The notes below the pieces were generated by a model. The model did no database searches. It was not told the origin of the DNA and saw only the letters and a program-made list of their open reading frames with translations. From the NCBI RefSeq assembly GCF_002879885.1, contig NZ_PNYA01000031.1, forward strand, positions 25,238 through 89,237: a stretch of DNA of 64,000 nucleotides, given 5' to 3'. Each line of letters begins with the position of its first letter. The first letter of the stretch is position 1. Source of the stretch: Trinickia dabaoshanensis (GTDB lineage: Bacteria > Pseudomonadota > Gammaproteobacteria > Burkholderiales > Burkholderiaceae). Position numbers and translations under genes: made by a program. Positions 45,063 to 53,431 of this stretch are shown here, in pieces.

Positions 45063-46407
45063 CGCTTGCCTCCACGATCTCGAAGACGGGTTTCACATGT
45101 TCGCGGGGCAGCAGGACGGACTGCACCGCGAGCACTTCGCGCGCCCCTTTGGTCACGCCGCCGCCGCCCGATGGTCCATTCGTATACAGCGTTTCCACTT
45201 CATTGCCGATGCGCACCGCTTCGTCCATGCTCGAAACGCGGCCCGCCACACGCAAGCGAACCTCGTACGGCGCTTCGTGGGATGCTGGGAGGCTATCGCC
45301 GTAAAGCGCGTTGACGCCGATCAGATCCGTGCGCAGTTCGCTGGTATCGACGCCCGTGATCGCCAGCCGCTCGCGCACGATATCGAGCGCGAGCCGCGCA
45401 CGCGCCACCGCATTCGGTCCACCGTAGGAGATCTGCCCTTCGCCGATGTACCCGTCGACGTACCCGACCGATACCTTCAGCGTCCCGGTGCGCGGGGCAC
45501 CGCGTCCGCCCGTCACGCGCACGCGGTCTTTCGCCTCCTGTGCGACACGGACCTGCGTGAAGTCCGCGACGACGTCGGGCTGGTAGTAACGCGCCGGATC
45601 GTGAATCTCGTAAAGCAGTTGTTCCTTGCAAGTCGCCTCGGTTACGCAACCGCCCGCGTGCGCGACCTTGCCGATGACGACATCGCCGCGCGCATCGACC
45701 TCGCCGATCGGAAAGCCAAGCCGCGCGAGGTCGGGCACGTCCTTGCAGCCGGGGTCGGCGAAATAGCCGCCCGTCACCTGACCTGCGCATTCGAGCAGAT
45801 GGCCGACGACGGTGGCCTGACCGAGCATGTTCCAGTCGTCCATGCGCCAGCCGAACTCGTGAACGAGCGGCGCCGTAAACAAAGATGGGTCCGCGACGCG
45901 CCCGGTCAGTACGATATCCGCGCCAGCCGCCAGCGCCGCAACGATCGGCGCGGCGCCGAGGTACGCATTGGCCGACACGATACGGTCGGCATATGCGCTA
46001 ACGTCGTCCCCCGACTCCTCGAAACGCAGGGACGAGCCGAGAACGACGTCGAGCACATCGTCGCCCATGACGGCTGCGATCTTCAGCTTCTGCAGACCCA
46101 GTTCGCGGGCGATCTGCGCCGTTTTTTGCGCGGCGGAAAGCGGATTGGCCGCCCCCATGTTCGACAGCACGCGCACGCGATGGCGAGCGGTGACCGGCAG
46201 CACGGCCCGCATCCGTGCGTCGAGCAACGGGTCGTAGCCTGCCGACCGATCTCGCCGGCGCACCTGCTGCGCGATGGCGATAGTCCGTTCAGCGAGGCAT
46301 TCGAAGACGAGGTAGTCGAGCGTGCCGTGCTCCGCCAACTCGACAGCCGGCTCTATGCGATCGCCCGAGTAACCTGCGCCCGCGCCGATCCTGATGATGT
46401 CCTTCAT
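45049..46407 (-). CDS. AtuA family (DUF1446) protein
   Basis: The ATG at 46407 is preferred because AAGGGG is eight bases upstream; a GTG nine bases earlier is too close to it. 452 residues. IRIGAGAGYSGDRIEPAVEL, LDYLVFECLAERTIA and GADIVLTGRVADPSLF are family signatures. AtuA is needed for acyclic terpene (citronellol/geraniol) utilisation in Pseudomonas, but most members stand in other small operons with unknown substrates. The pairing with the small AtuA-like protein and a CitMHS carrier suggests use of a carboxylate. Confidence 0.9.
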   Translation of the reverse strand: MKDIIRIGAGAGYSGDRIEPAVELAEHGTLDYLVFECLAERTIAIAQQVRRRDRSAGYDPLLDARMRAVLPVTARHRVRVLSNMGAANPLSAAQKTAQIARELGLQKLKIAAVMGDDVLDVVLGSSLRFEESGDDVSAYADRIVSANAYLGAAPIVAALAAGADIVLTGRVADPSLFTAPLVHEFGWRMDDWNMLGQATVVGHLLECAGQVTGGYFADPGCKDVPDLARLGFPIGEVDARGDVVIGKVAHAGGCVTEATCKEQLLYEIHDPARYYQPDVVADFTQVRVAQEAKDRVRVTGGRGAPRTGTLKVSVGYVDGYIGEGQISYGGPNAVARARLALDIVRERLAITGVDTSELRTDLIGVNALYGDSLPASHEAPYEVRLRVAGRVSSMDEAVRIGNEVETLYTNGPSGGGGVTKGAREVLAVQSVLLPREHVKPVFEIVEASDETA

Positions 46408-46419
46408 GATGCCCACCCC

Positions 46420-47724
46420 TTACAACGGAAACACGCCCAGCAGCACGCACGCGATCGTCATCACGATGGATGCGCCGAACAAAAGCGGGAACGTGAACTT
46501 CTGATGATCCGCGAGATCGATGCCGCACAGGCCGACAACGAGAAACGTCGCGGGCGTGAGCGGGCTCACGGGGAAGCCGGTCGTCATCTGCCCGAGCAGC
46601 GCGGCCTGTCCGACATGCACCGTGGGCACGCCCAATTGCGACGCGACCTCGGCAATCACCGGCAACACGCCGAAATAGAACGAATCGGGATCGAACAGCA
46701 TGGAGAGCGGCATCGACAAAAGACCGAGCGCAACCGGAATGTGTCCGGCCATCGCGGGCGGCACGAAGCCGACGGCCGCCTGGGCCATCGCCTTTAGCAT
46801 GCCGCTGCCTTGCATGATGCCGGTGAAGACGCCCGCGGCCAGCAGAATGCCCGCCATCAGCAGCGCGGCGCGCGAGTGCGCGTCGATGCGCTTTCGCTGC
46901 ATATCGACATTCGGGTAATTCACCAAGAGTGCGATGCACAGGCCGACCATGAACACGATCGCCGGCGGAATCTTCTCGCCCATCGCGACCATCGTGCCGA
47001 GCAAGACGACGGTGAGGACGATGTTGAACCAGAAGTTCTTCGGGCGGCGCAGCGCTTTTTCCTCTGGCGTGAGTTTGCGCTCGGGTATCGGAACCGAGCC
47101 GGCTGGGGACGAATAGCCGAGACGTTTTTCTTCGCGCCGGCCGAGCGTCCACGCCATGCCGAAGACGAACACGAGACCGATGGCCTGCACCGGTATGAGG
47201 GGATCGAAGAGCGACGAAATCGGCAGATGCAGCGATGCCGACGCGCGGATCATCGGCCCTGTCCACGGCAGGAAATTGATGCCCGCCGCCATCGACACCG
47301 ACGCAGCGAGCACGCGCTTGTCCATGTTCAGTCGTTCATAGAGCGGCAGCATGGCGGGAATCGTGACGAGGAAGCACACCGCGCCGGAGCCGTCGAGATG
47401 GATGAGCAGCGCGAGCAGCGTCGTGCCCATGACGATACGCGTCGGCTTCGTGCCGACCGCGCGCAGGATGCGGTCGATGATCGGATCAAGCGTGCCCGCA
47501 TCGGTGATGGTGCCGAAGTAGAGGATCGCGAACACGAACATGCCGACAACGGGTGCGAGGCTTTTCAATCCGTCGAGGACAAACTTGCTGGTGTGCAAGC
47601 CGAAGCCGCCGACCAGACTCGCCGCGATCGGCACGATGATGAGGGCGACAAGCGGCGACATGCGCTTCGAGAGTATCGCCCCGAGCAGGACGACGATGGT
47701 AGCCAGGCCGAGCAAAGGCAGCAT
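46420..47724 (-). CDS. CitMHS family carboxylate transporter
   Basis: 434 residues with about 12 hydrophobic helices. LVALIIVPIAASLVGGFGLH, MFVFAILYFGTITDAGTLDP and LFDPDSFYFGVLPVIAE, the last being highly conserved in citrate-Mg2+:H+ symporters, identify the family. It would bring citrate or another di/tricarboxylate across the inner membrane. It is the first gene of the minus-strand operon with the AtuA pair and is divergent from a LysR gene. Confidence 0.92.
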   Translation of the reverse strand: MLPLLGLATIVVLLGAILSKRMSPLVALIIVPIAASLVGGFGLHTSKFVLDGLKSLAPVVGMFVFAILYFGTITDAGTLDPIIDRILRAVGTKPTRIVMGTTLLALLIHLDGSGAVCFLVTIPAMLPLYERLNMDKRVLAASVSMAAGINFLPWTGPMIRASASLHLPISSLFDPLIPVQAIGLVFVFGMAWTLGRREEKRLGYSSPAGSVPIPERKLTPEEKALRRPKNFWFNIVLTVVLLGTMVAMGEKIPPAIVFMVGLCIALLVNYPNVDMQRKRIDAHSRAALLMAGILLAAGVFTGIMQGSGMLKAMAQAAVGFVPPAMAGHIPVALGLLSMPLSMLFDPDSFYFGVLPVIAEVASQLGVPTVHVGQAALLGQMTTGFPVSPLTPATFLVVGLCGIDLADHQKFTFPLLFGASIVMTIACVLLGVFPL

Positions 47725-47776
47725 GAACGTGTCTCCGGATCTTGTTTTCTGATGAGGTGGAGAGTAAGTTCGGTCA

Positions 47777-47794
47777 TTCGATTACGCAATTGAA
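47777..47794. promoter_or_regulatory. Imperfect dyad in the CitMHS/LysR control region
   Basis: TTCGATTACGCAATTGAA pairs TTC-ATT with AAT-GAA across the centre. Its location in the 100-base gap between divergent genes is right for a LysR binding site. Confidence 0.35.
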
Positions 47795-47824
47795 ATGGTT
47801 TGATTGCAGCTATCACTGTTCATA

Positions 47825-48715
47825 ATGGATCTGAACCTTCGCGACATCCGTGCGCTCGTCGCCGTAGCCGAGGCGGGCAGCTTTACGCGAGCGGCCGAAC
47901 GACTGCATCTGTCGCAGCCTGCGCTGACCGTGCAAATCCGGCGGCTGGAGGAGGTGGTCGGCGCGCGGCTTTTTGATCGCAACAGCAGGAACGTGGCGCT
48001 GACGCCGACCGGGCGCGAACTGTTGCCGCTCTTGCGCAAGTCGTTGCAGGACATGGAAAACGTACTGCGCGACGCGCGTGCACTGGGCGAAGGGCAAAGC
48101 GGCACGATCCGCATCGCATGTCTGCCGACATTCGCGGCAAGCGCGTTGCCCGAGCTCGTCATCGACATGAAGCGGGAGGTGCCGCGCGTGACATTTGAGG
48201 TTCGAGATGTCGTGGCCAGCACGGTCAATGCACTGGTGCGCAACGAGGAAGCGGACATCGGACTGACGGGCGGCGACGTGCTCGATCCGATGCTGGAAGT
48301 GCTGTGTACAGGTGCCGACCGGCTTGTCGCCGTGTGTCCGGGTGACCATTCGCTTGCGAGGAAACGCCGAGTCAGCTTGAGGGATCTCGCGCGGGCTTCT
48401 CTTGTGCTCACTGCGCCGGGAACGAGCGTGCGGGCGGTCGTCGATGCCGCCCTCAGCGAATCGCGGGAGCCGCTCGATATCGCGTGCGAACCGACTTACA
48501 TGATGACCGCCGTGGCGATGGTGCGGGCCGGCCTCGGCGTGACGATCCTGCCGGAGACCGCGCGCGAGCTACGCGCCGAACCGGGGCTCGTCGCGAAGGA
48601 GATCGATCACCCCGCATTCCTGCGGTCGATCGCCATCGTGAAGAAAAGAGGTAGAACGCTGCCGGCAATCGCTGAGAGATTCGTGATGCTCATGCGTCGG
48701 GCCGTCGAGAAGTAG
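47825..48715 (+). CDS. LysR-type transcriptional regulator
   Basis: Start at MDLNLRDIRALVAVAEAG, the usual N-terminal spacing; 296 residues. The helix-turn-helix reads AAERLHLSQPALTVQIRRLE and the effector domain has GLGVTILPETARELRAE near the C-terminus. It is divergent from CitMHS and the AtuA pair, with about 100 bases between starts, and probably activates them when the carboxylate is present. Confidence 0.92.
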   Translation: MDLNLRDIRALVAVAEAGSFTRAAERLHLSQPALTVQIRRLEEVVGARLFDRNSRNVALTPTGRELLPLLRKSLQDMENVLRDARALGEGQSGTIRIACLPTFAASALPELVIDMKREVPRVTFEVRDVVASTVNALVRNEEADIGLTGGDVLDPMLEVLCTGADRLVAVCPGDHSLARKRRVSLRDLARASLVLTAPGTSVRAVVDAALSESREPLDIACEPTYMMTAVAMVRAGLGVTILPETARELRAEPGLVAKEIDHPAFLRSIAIVKKRGRTLPAIAERFVMLMRRAVEK

Positions 48716-48839
48716 CATGATGCGGCGACTCACCTGCCAGTAAAGCATCTGCTACCGCTGGTCGCCACGAAATCATGAGCCCGCGCTCGCAGATGCTGTA
48801 TCGTGAGCGCCTCCGCCGTCGCGCAGACTCCACGTCGAG

Positions 48840-49307
48840 ATGTCTCAGATGATCCCGCTCCACCGCAATCTAGCCTTCTATCAGCTCCTTGTCGCCAGCC
48901 ACGCCCAGCTTCTTGGTCGTCCTCTCGTGCCAGAGACCATGCCCGTGCTCGAGGCTGCCGAATGGCTTTATGAGCGTGCCCCGTTTGCGGTACTCGCACA
49001 CAACACCGATCCCGACCCGCTCTTTATTTACGCCAACAAGGCCGCGCAGCGCCGCTTTGGATATAGCTGGGACGAAATCATCCGACTGCCGTCCAGACTC
49101 TCAGCCGAGGCCCCGAATCGCGAGGAGCGGCAGCAATTCCTTGAACGGGTACAGCGGCTCGGCTACGAGGCGGGCTACAAGGGCGTGCGTGTCACCAAGT
49201 CGGGCCAGCGCTTCATAATCGAGGAAGCTACACTGTGGCAGCTTCTCGACGAGGAGGGCAAACTACACGGCCAGGCTGTTGTCATCCCACGCACGCGCGA
49301 CTTCTGA
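48840..49307 (+). CDS. MEKHLA (PAS-related) domain protein
   Basis: 155 residues. LLVASHAQLLGRPLVP and PFAVLAHNTDPDPLFIYANK are typical of the MEKHLA domain, followed by RFGYSWDEIIRLPSRLSAE and GVRVTKSGQRFIIEEATLW. In plants the domain ends HD-ZIP III factors; in bacteria it occurs alone, with a PAS-like fold and unknown ligand. No partner output domain is fused and the neighbours are a LysR gene and a secreted glycosidase. Confidence 0.85.
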   Translation: MSQMIPLHRNLAFYQLLVASHAQLLGRPLVPETMPVLEAAEWLYERAPFAVLAHNTDPDPLFIYANKAAQRRFGYSWDEIIRLPSRLSAEAPNREERQQFLERVQRLGYEAGYKGVRVTKSGQRFIIEEATLWQLLDEEGKLHGQAVVIPRTRDF

Positions 49308-49319
49308 TCGCGCATCGCC

Positions 49320-50510
49320 TCACAGCCCGTCGGCTTGCGTCAATACGCGCGAATAGTTCGCGGCGAAGTCGTGGTGAACCAGCGTGCCCGACCCATCCGT
49401 TTGGCTATTGCCCGAACTGATCGCGTCGTAATTCGTCAGGGTCCATCCGGGAATATCCTGCACGACGAACCTCGGCATGTCGAACGCGCCGGTGCATAGG
49501 GAGATTGAATGCGCTCGCAGGTAGTTGAGCAGATCGACGGCGACATCAAAGCTCGTCAAGTTGCCGAGTCCGAGCGACATGCCTGTCGGCGCCGACCACT
49601 CATCGGCCCATACAGGCACGCGTGAGCTGGCCTGTCCGAACTGCGTGTCCCACTGCGACTCGTTTGCAGAGCCATTTTGATAAGGATGTACGGCGTACAC
49701 CAAGCGGTTCAACGGGTCCGCCACTGCCGGCAGGCCGTTCAACGTCTTCCCAAGCTGCAGGCCATCGAGGACGAACACGTTTTGGGCGCCATTGGCACGA
49801 AGATGGTTGATCAGCGGCTGCATGCCGATCGACGGCGTCGTCTCGTTAAGGGCCGTGCCGCCGTTGAGCCAAAGTTGCCAATTTGTCGAGGTGTCGGGCA
49901 GATTCGGCTCGTTGTAGAGTTCAAAAACCACCCCTCGGTCGGAGCCAAACTGGGCGGCCAGCAAATCCCAATCCGTCTGAGTTTCGGCCGTAGGCAATGG
50001 GTGAGGATGCGGATCGCCGCTAATCGCCTCGTCTTGCATCATGATCATCACGACGAAACCCGCCTGACGCGCAGTCTGAATCGCGCCGACCACCTGCGAG
50101 AGATACGTCGAATCGTACAGCGGCGAAACGGGATCGAGCGCCGGCTGGCCGATTTGAAAGCGAATGGTATCCGCGCCAAAAGCGCGAATCGCCGCCAGTT
50201 CGGACGCTCCGAAGTTTTGGCGTGCATTGAGCCTGGCGCTCTCGCTGGCGTCGGTTTGCAGTACGGCGAGCGGGCGCACGAATGCTTGCAGCGCCACTCC
50301 TTTTGAAAGCCACGGACTGCCATTGAGCGTCATCGACGTTGCGCTTACATCCACGATTTGTTGCGAGCCTGCGCCCGCGCCCGCACCACTAGCCCCTTGT
50401 CCCCCGCCGCCGCAACCGATGAGCCAGACGGAGCATGTTAAGGACAGCGCGAAAGCCAGTCGGCGAAGGGTGCGCGTCGTGGCGATACGGCTCGGTTCAT
50501 TGCGTTCCAA
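49320..50510 (-). CDS. GH5-like cellulase lipoprotein
   Basis: The TTG at 50510 with GGAGGA eight bases upstream is favoured; an ATG at 50549 in frame lacks a site. The signal peptide ends in a lipobox, CSVWLIGC, followed by a Gly/Ala/Ser linker. The catalytic domain has the GH5 acid/base Glu in VVFELYNEPNLP and the nucleophile Glu in VPVWADEWSAP. About 396 residues. It would cut beta-1,4-glucan at the cell surface. It clusters with a GH74-like enzyme and another cellulase-like protein, indicating plant cell-wall use. Confidence 0.85.
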   Translation of the reverse strand: MERNEPSRIATTRTLRRLAFALSLTCSVWLIGCGGGGQGASGAGAGAGSQQIVDVSATSMTLNGSPWLSKGVALQAFVRPLAVLQTDASESARLNARQNFGASELAAIRAFGADTIRFQIGQPALDPVSPLYDSTYLSQVVGAIQTARQAGFVVMIMMQDEAISGDPHPHPLPTAETQTDWDLLAAQFGSDRGVVFELYNEPNLPDTSTNWQLWLNGGTALNETTPSIGMQPLINHLRANGAQNVFVLDGLQLGKTLNGLPAVADPLNRLVYAVHPYQNGSANESQWDTQFGQASSRVPVWADEWSAPTGMSLGLGNLTSFDVAVDLLNYLRAHSISLCTGAFDMPRFVVQDIPGWTLTNYDAISSGNSQTDGSGTLVHHDFAANYSRVLTQADGL

Positions 50511-50981
50511 ACTGGAGTTCCTCCGTAAGCGTGAGTACGAGATCCCCATTCAGTAGCGCCGATGCGGCAAGCACCGCCGACCAAAACGCTAATTCGCTCG
50601 CGGCCGATCGTCCCATCGCATGGTTGCAGGACAGTCGTCGAGGCGAAGTGAACGGGGTCGCAAGTTTGATGCCCGATAATTTCGAGGGTGAAATTGTCGA
50701 GTACCTGGCGGCCGACAGCCTGCAACGCAGTTGCTGTACCGACATCAACTTGAACCAACCAGCCTCCACGATTTCCGCGGCGATTCACGCTTGCCGATGC
50801 GCGTCAAACGCAGGAAGTCGCTACCGAAGAAGAAGGGTTTCCTTACAAGCGTTTCGGCCTACCGCTCAATGATTTTTCGCAACCGGACAATTAAGATAGC
50901 CGCAATAGCGGGATATTTAGGACTACCAATCGATAGCCGTTGTCCTCCTGCCTAACGCGGTATGACCGAACAGGACACAAG
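50511..50981. other. Divergent intergenic region between glycosidase genes
   Basis: About 470 bases. Short frames exist on both strands but none has a domain, signal peptide or convincing start. It should hold the promoters of the GH5-like and GH74-like genes; no motif was assigned. Confidence 0.4.
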
Positions 50982-53306
50982 ATGAAGATGAGAAGTCGAA
51001 TTCGCGGGATATGGGCAGCAGTCGCAGCGTTGCCCCTAGTAGCATGTAACGGCGGCGGCTCCTCCGGCACGACGGGCAGCGCGCAGCATGCTTCCGCGCA
51101 GACCGTTGCCGCTGCCGCTGCCGCGACGACCGCTCCGGCCACGAGCTGGACCAGCGTCAAGTGGGGCGGTGGGGGCTACGTCACCGGCCTGATCTACCAC
51201 CCGACCAATACGAGCCTCCTATACGCGCGCACCGACGTCGGGGGTGCCTACCGCTGGGACGCGACAACGTCCTCGTGGATCCCGCTCACCGACGGTCCGG
51301 GTTTCGGCGCGACCGAGGGCCGATACCACGGAGTCGAAAGCCTGGCCCTCGACCCGACCAACGATCAGCTCGTCTACATGGTCACGGGCGACACCACGTA
51401 CTGGGGTAGCAATGGCCGCATCTACATCTCGAGCGATCGCGGCGCCACATGGTCGTGGTACGCCCTGCCGTTCCCGGTGGGCGGCAACGATAACGGACGG
51501 GCCGTCGGCGAACGCCTGGCGGTCGACCCCAACAATCCGTCGATATTGTTCTACGCCTCGCGCACGGCGGGCCTGTGGAAGAGTTCGGACGCGGGCCATA
51601 CCTGGAATCAAGTCACGGGGCTGTCGTCCGCCACGATGACCGGCACCCCGATCGGTGTCGAGCAGGTCGTCTTCGACACCTCGACCGTGGGGAACGGGCA
51701 GCCGACCTGGATCATGTGGGCGTCGATCGCGCCGGACTACGCCCAGGCGGCAGGCCTGACGTCGACGCTGTACCGATCGTTCAACGGCGGGGCGACATGG
51801 GCTCCGGTGCCGGTCCCCGCTGCCGTGTCCGGCTACTACATCCCGCACATCGTGCGCACTGCCGACGGCATGTTCTACACGGTGTTCAACAAGAACGCCG
51901 GGCAAGGCGCCGGCGGCCCGGGCTATCTCTATCAATTCGGCGCCAGCGACAACAATACGTGGACTTTGCTGAGCAGTAGTTCATACGGGGGCTATGGCGG
52001 CTTGTCCGTCTCCGGCCTCGGCTCGACGGCTCGCATTGCGCTGGGCGTGACCGGCACCTGGGGCGACAACCCCGGTTCGGTCACGCAGCTCTCCGACGAC
52101 GGCGGCAATACCTGGCGCGAAATCGAAGCCAACATGACGCATACGGGCACGACCGGCAACAGCTATTCGGGCTGGAACGAAGACACCGTGATCGATCCGG
52201 CCAACCGTGACCACATCATGCACATCTACGGCGGCGGCATCTGGGAAACCACGGACGCCTCATCGGCCGCGCCGACCTGGGACCTCAAGGTGAACAATCT
52301 CGAGGAGACCGCGACCTTATCCGTCGTCGCGGCACCGGCCGGTGCGCCGTACAAGCTGATAAATAGTGCGGGCGACATCGGCACCTGGGTCATTACGGAT
52401 CTCGCGACCAAGCCGACGATGGGACCGACCACCAATTGGAGCAGCGGCAACTCGGCCGATATGGCGTGGTCCGATCCGCGCTACATCGTCGGTGCGGGGG
52501 TGGCGAATTGGTCCGGTGCGGGCGGCTTCGGCTTCTGGTCGGGCGATGGTGGCAATACGTGGACCAACTTCACGAGCTTGCCTGCCGGCGCCCAAGCGAA
52601 CACAGCGGCCACAGGGAACATCGTGGCGACATCGCGGAACAACGTGGTCTGGGCACCGGCCAACACGGTCCCGTCCTACACCACCGATAACGGCGCGAGC
52701 TGGACATCGACCGACCTGCCGGCGCTACCTGTCGTCGGCCAAGGCTGGCCGCGCGGCTATCGCTTGGCGGCGGACCGCCAGAATCCGAACAAGGTCTACG
52801 CCTACGATTCGGGCGGCGCAACGTGGGCTACGGCGGGCAAGTTCTATGTTTCGACCGATGGCGGTCATACGTTCGCGCTGAGCCAGGGTTCGGTCTCGGC
52901 GAACTTGGCTCCCAACGACTGGGGCCACACCTCGATGGTGGTCAACCCCAACGTCGAGGGCGACATCTGGCTGACCGACGGCAATGCCGTGTATCACTCG
53001 GTGAACTCGGGCGCGAGCTGGACGAAGCTCAGCGGCTTCGCGCCCGCCAACGGCGCGGAAGGTGCGAGCCAGATCACACTGGGCAAGCCGGCGAGCGGGG
53101 CCCCATACACGGCCGCAATTTACGTGGTGGGGACGATGAACGGCGTGTGGGGCGTATATCACTCCGACGACGGTGGTGCGAGCTGGTCGCGCTTCAACGA
53201 TGACGCGCATCAGTTCGGCGGTATTCATCACATCGCGGCCGACTGGAACACCTACGGGCGAATCTATGTCAATGGCGAGGGCCGAGGGCTGATCTACAGC
53301 AATTGA
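50982..53306 (+). CDS. GH74-like xyloglucanase lipoprotein
   Basis: 774 residues. A lipoprotein signal peptide ends ALPLVACNGGG. After an Ala/Thr linker the sequence WGGGGYVTGLIYHPTNTSLL and ARTDVGGAYRWD is the canonical N-terminal signature of GH74 with its conserved Asp. About nine Asp boxes (for example SSDRGATW, SSDAGHTW, SDDGGNTW, SGDGGNTW, SDDGGASW) form two seven-bladed propellers. It should hydrolyse xyloglucan outside the cytoplasm. AGGACA precedes the ATG. A strong hairpin terminator follows. Confidence 0.9.
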   Translation: MKMRSRIRGIWAAVAALPLVACNGGGSSGTTGSAQHASAQTVAAAAAATTAPATSWTSVKWGGGGYVTGLIYHPTNTSLLYARTDVGGAYRWDATTSSWIPLTDGPGFGATEGRYHGVESLALDPTNDQLVYMVTGDTTYWGSNGRIYISSDRGATWSWYALPFPVGGNDNGRAVGERLAVDPNNPSILFYASRTAGLWKSSDAGHTWNQVTGLSSATMTGTPIGVEQVVFDTSTVGNGQPTWIMWASIAPDYAQAAGLTSTLYRSFNGGATWAPVPVPAAVSGYYIPHIVRTADGMFYTVFNKNAGQGAGGPGYLYQFGASDNNTWTLLSSSSYGGYGGLSVSGLGSTARIALGVTGTWGDNPGSVTQLSDDGGNTWREIEANMTHTGTTGNSYSGWNEDTVIDPANRDHIMHIYGGGIWETTDASSAAPTWDLKVNNLEETATLSVVAAPAGAPYKLINSAGDIGTWVITDLATKPTMGPTTNWSSGNSADMAWSDPRYIVGAGVANWSGAGGFGFWSGDGGNTWTNFTSLPAGAQANTAATGNIVATSRNNVVWAPANTVPSYTTDNGASWTSTDLPALPVVGQGWPRGYRLAADRQNPNKVYAYDSGGATWATAGKFYVSTDGGHTFALSQGSVSANLAPNDWGHTSMVVNPNVEGDIWLTDGNAVYHSVNSGASWTKLSGFAPANGAEGASQITLGKPASGAPYTAAIYVVGTMNGVWGVYHSDDGGASWSRFNDDAHQFGGIHHIAADWNTYGRIYVNGEGRGLIYSN

Positions 53307-53376
53307 GTCTAGTCGATAGACTTGCAAGCTGCCTTTGCCGACGTAAGCACCAGAAGTTCATCGCGGTTTTCTGGTG

Positions 53377-53412
53377 ATGAAGCCGGCGTCGCTCCCCCGA
53401 CGCCGGCTTCAT
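53377..53412. terminator. Bidirectional terminator between convergent glycosidase genes
   Basis: A perfect 15-bp stem with arms ATGAAGCCGGCGTCG and complement around a 6-base loop lies between the GH74-like stop and the convergent cellulase-like stop. Its symmetry lets it serve both strands. Confidence 0.8.
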
Positions 53413-53431
53413 GAGCACCGCTAAAGCAAAC

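Noticed and set aside
45097..46797. 566-codon open frame on plus
   Set aside because: Fully antisense to the AtuA and CitMHS genes, with Arg/His-rich low-quality composition.
50438..50788. 116-codon frame on minus upstream of the GH5-like gene
   Set aside because: It overlaps the GH5 signal-peptide region, has no recognised family and no good ribosome site.
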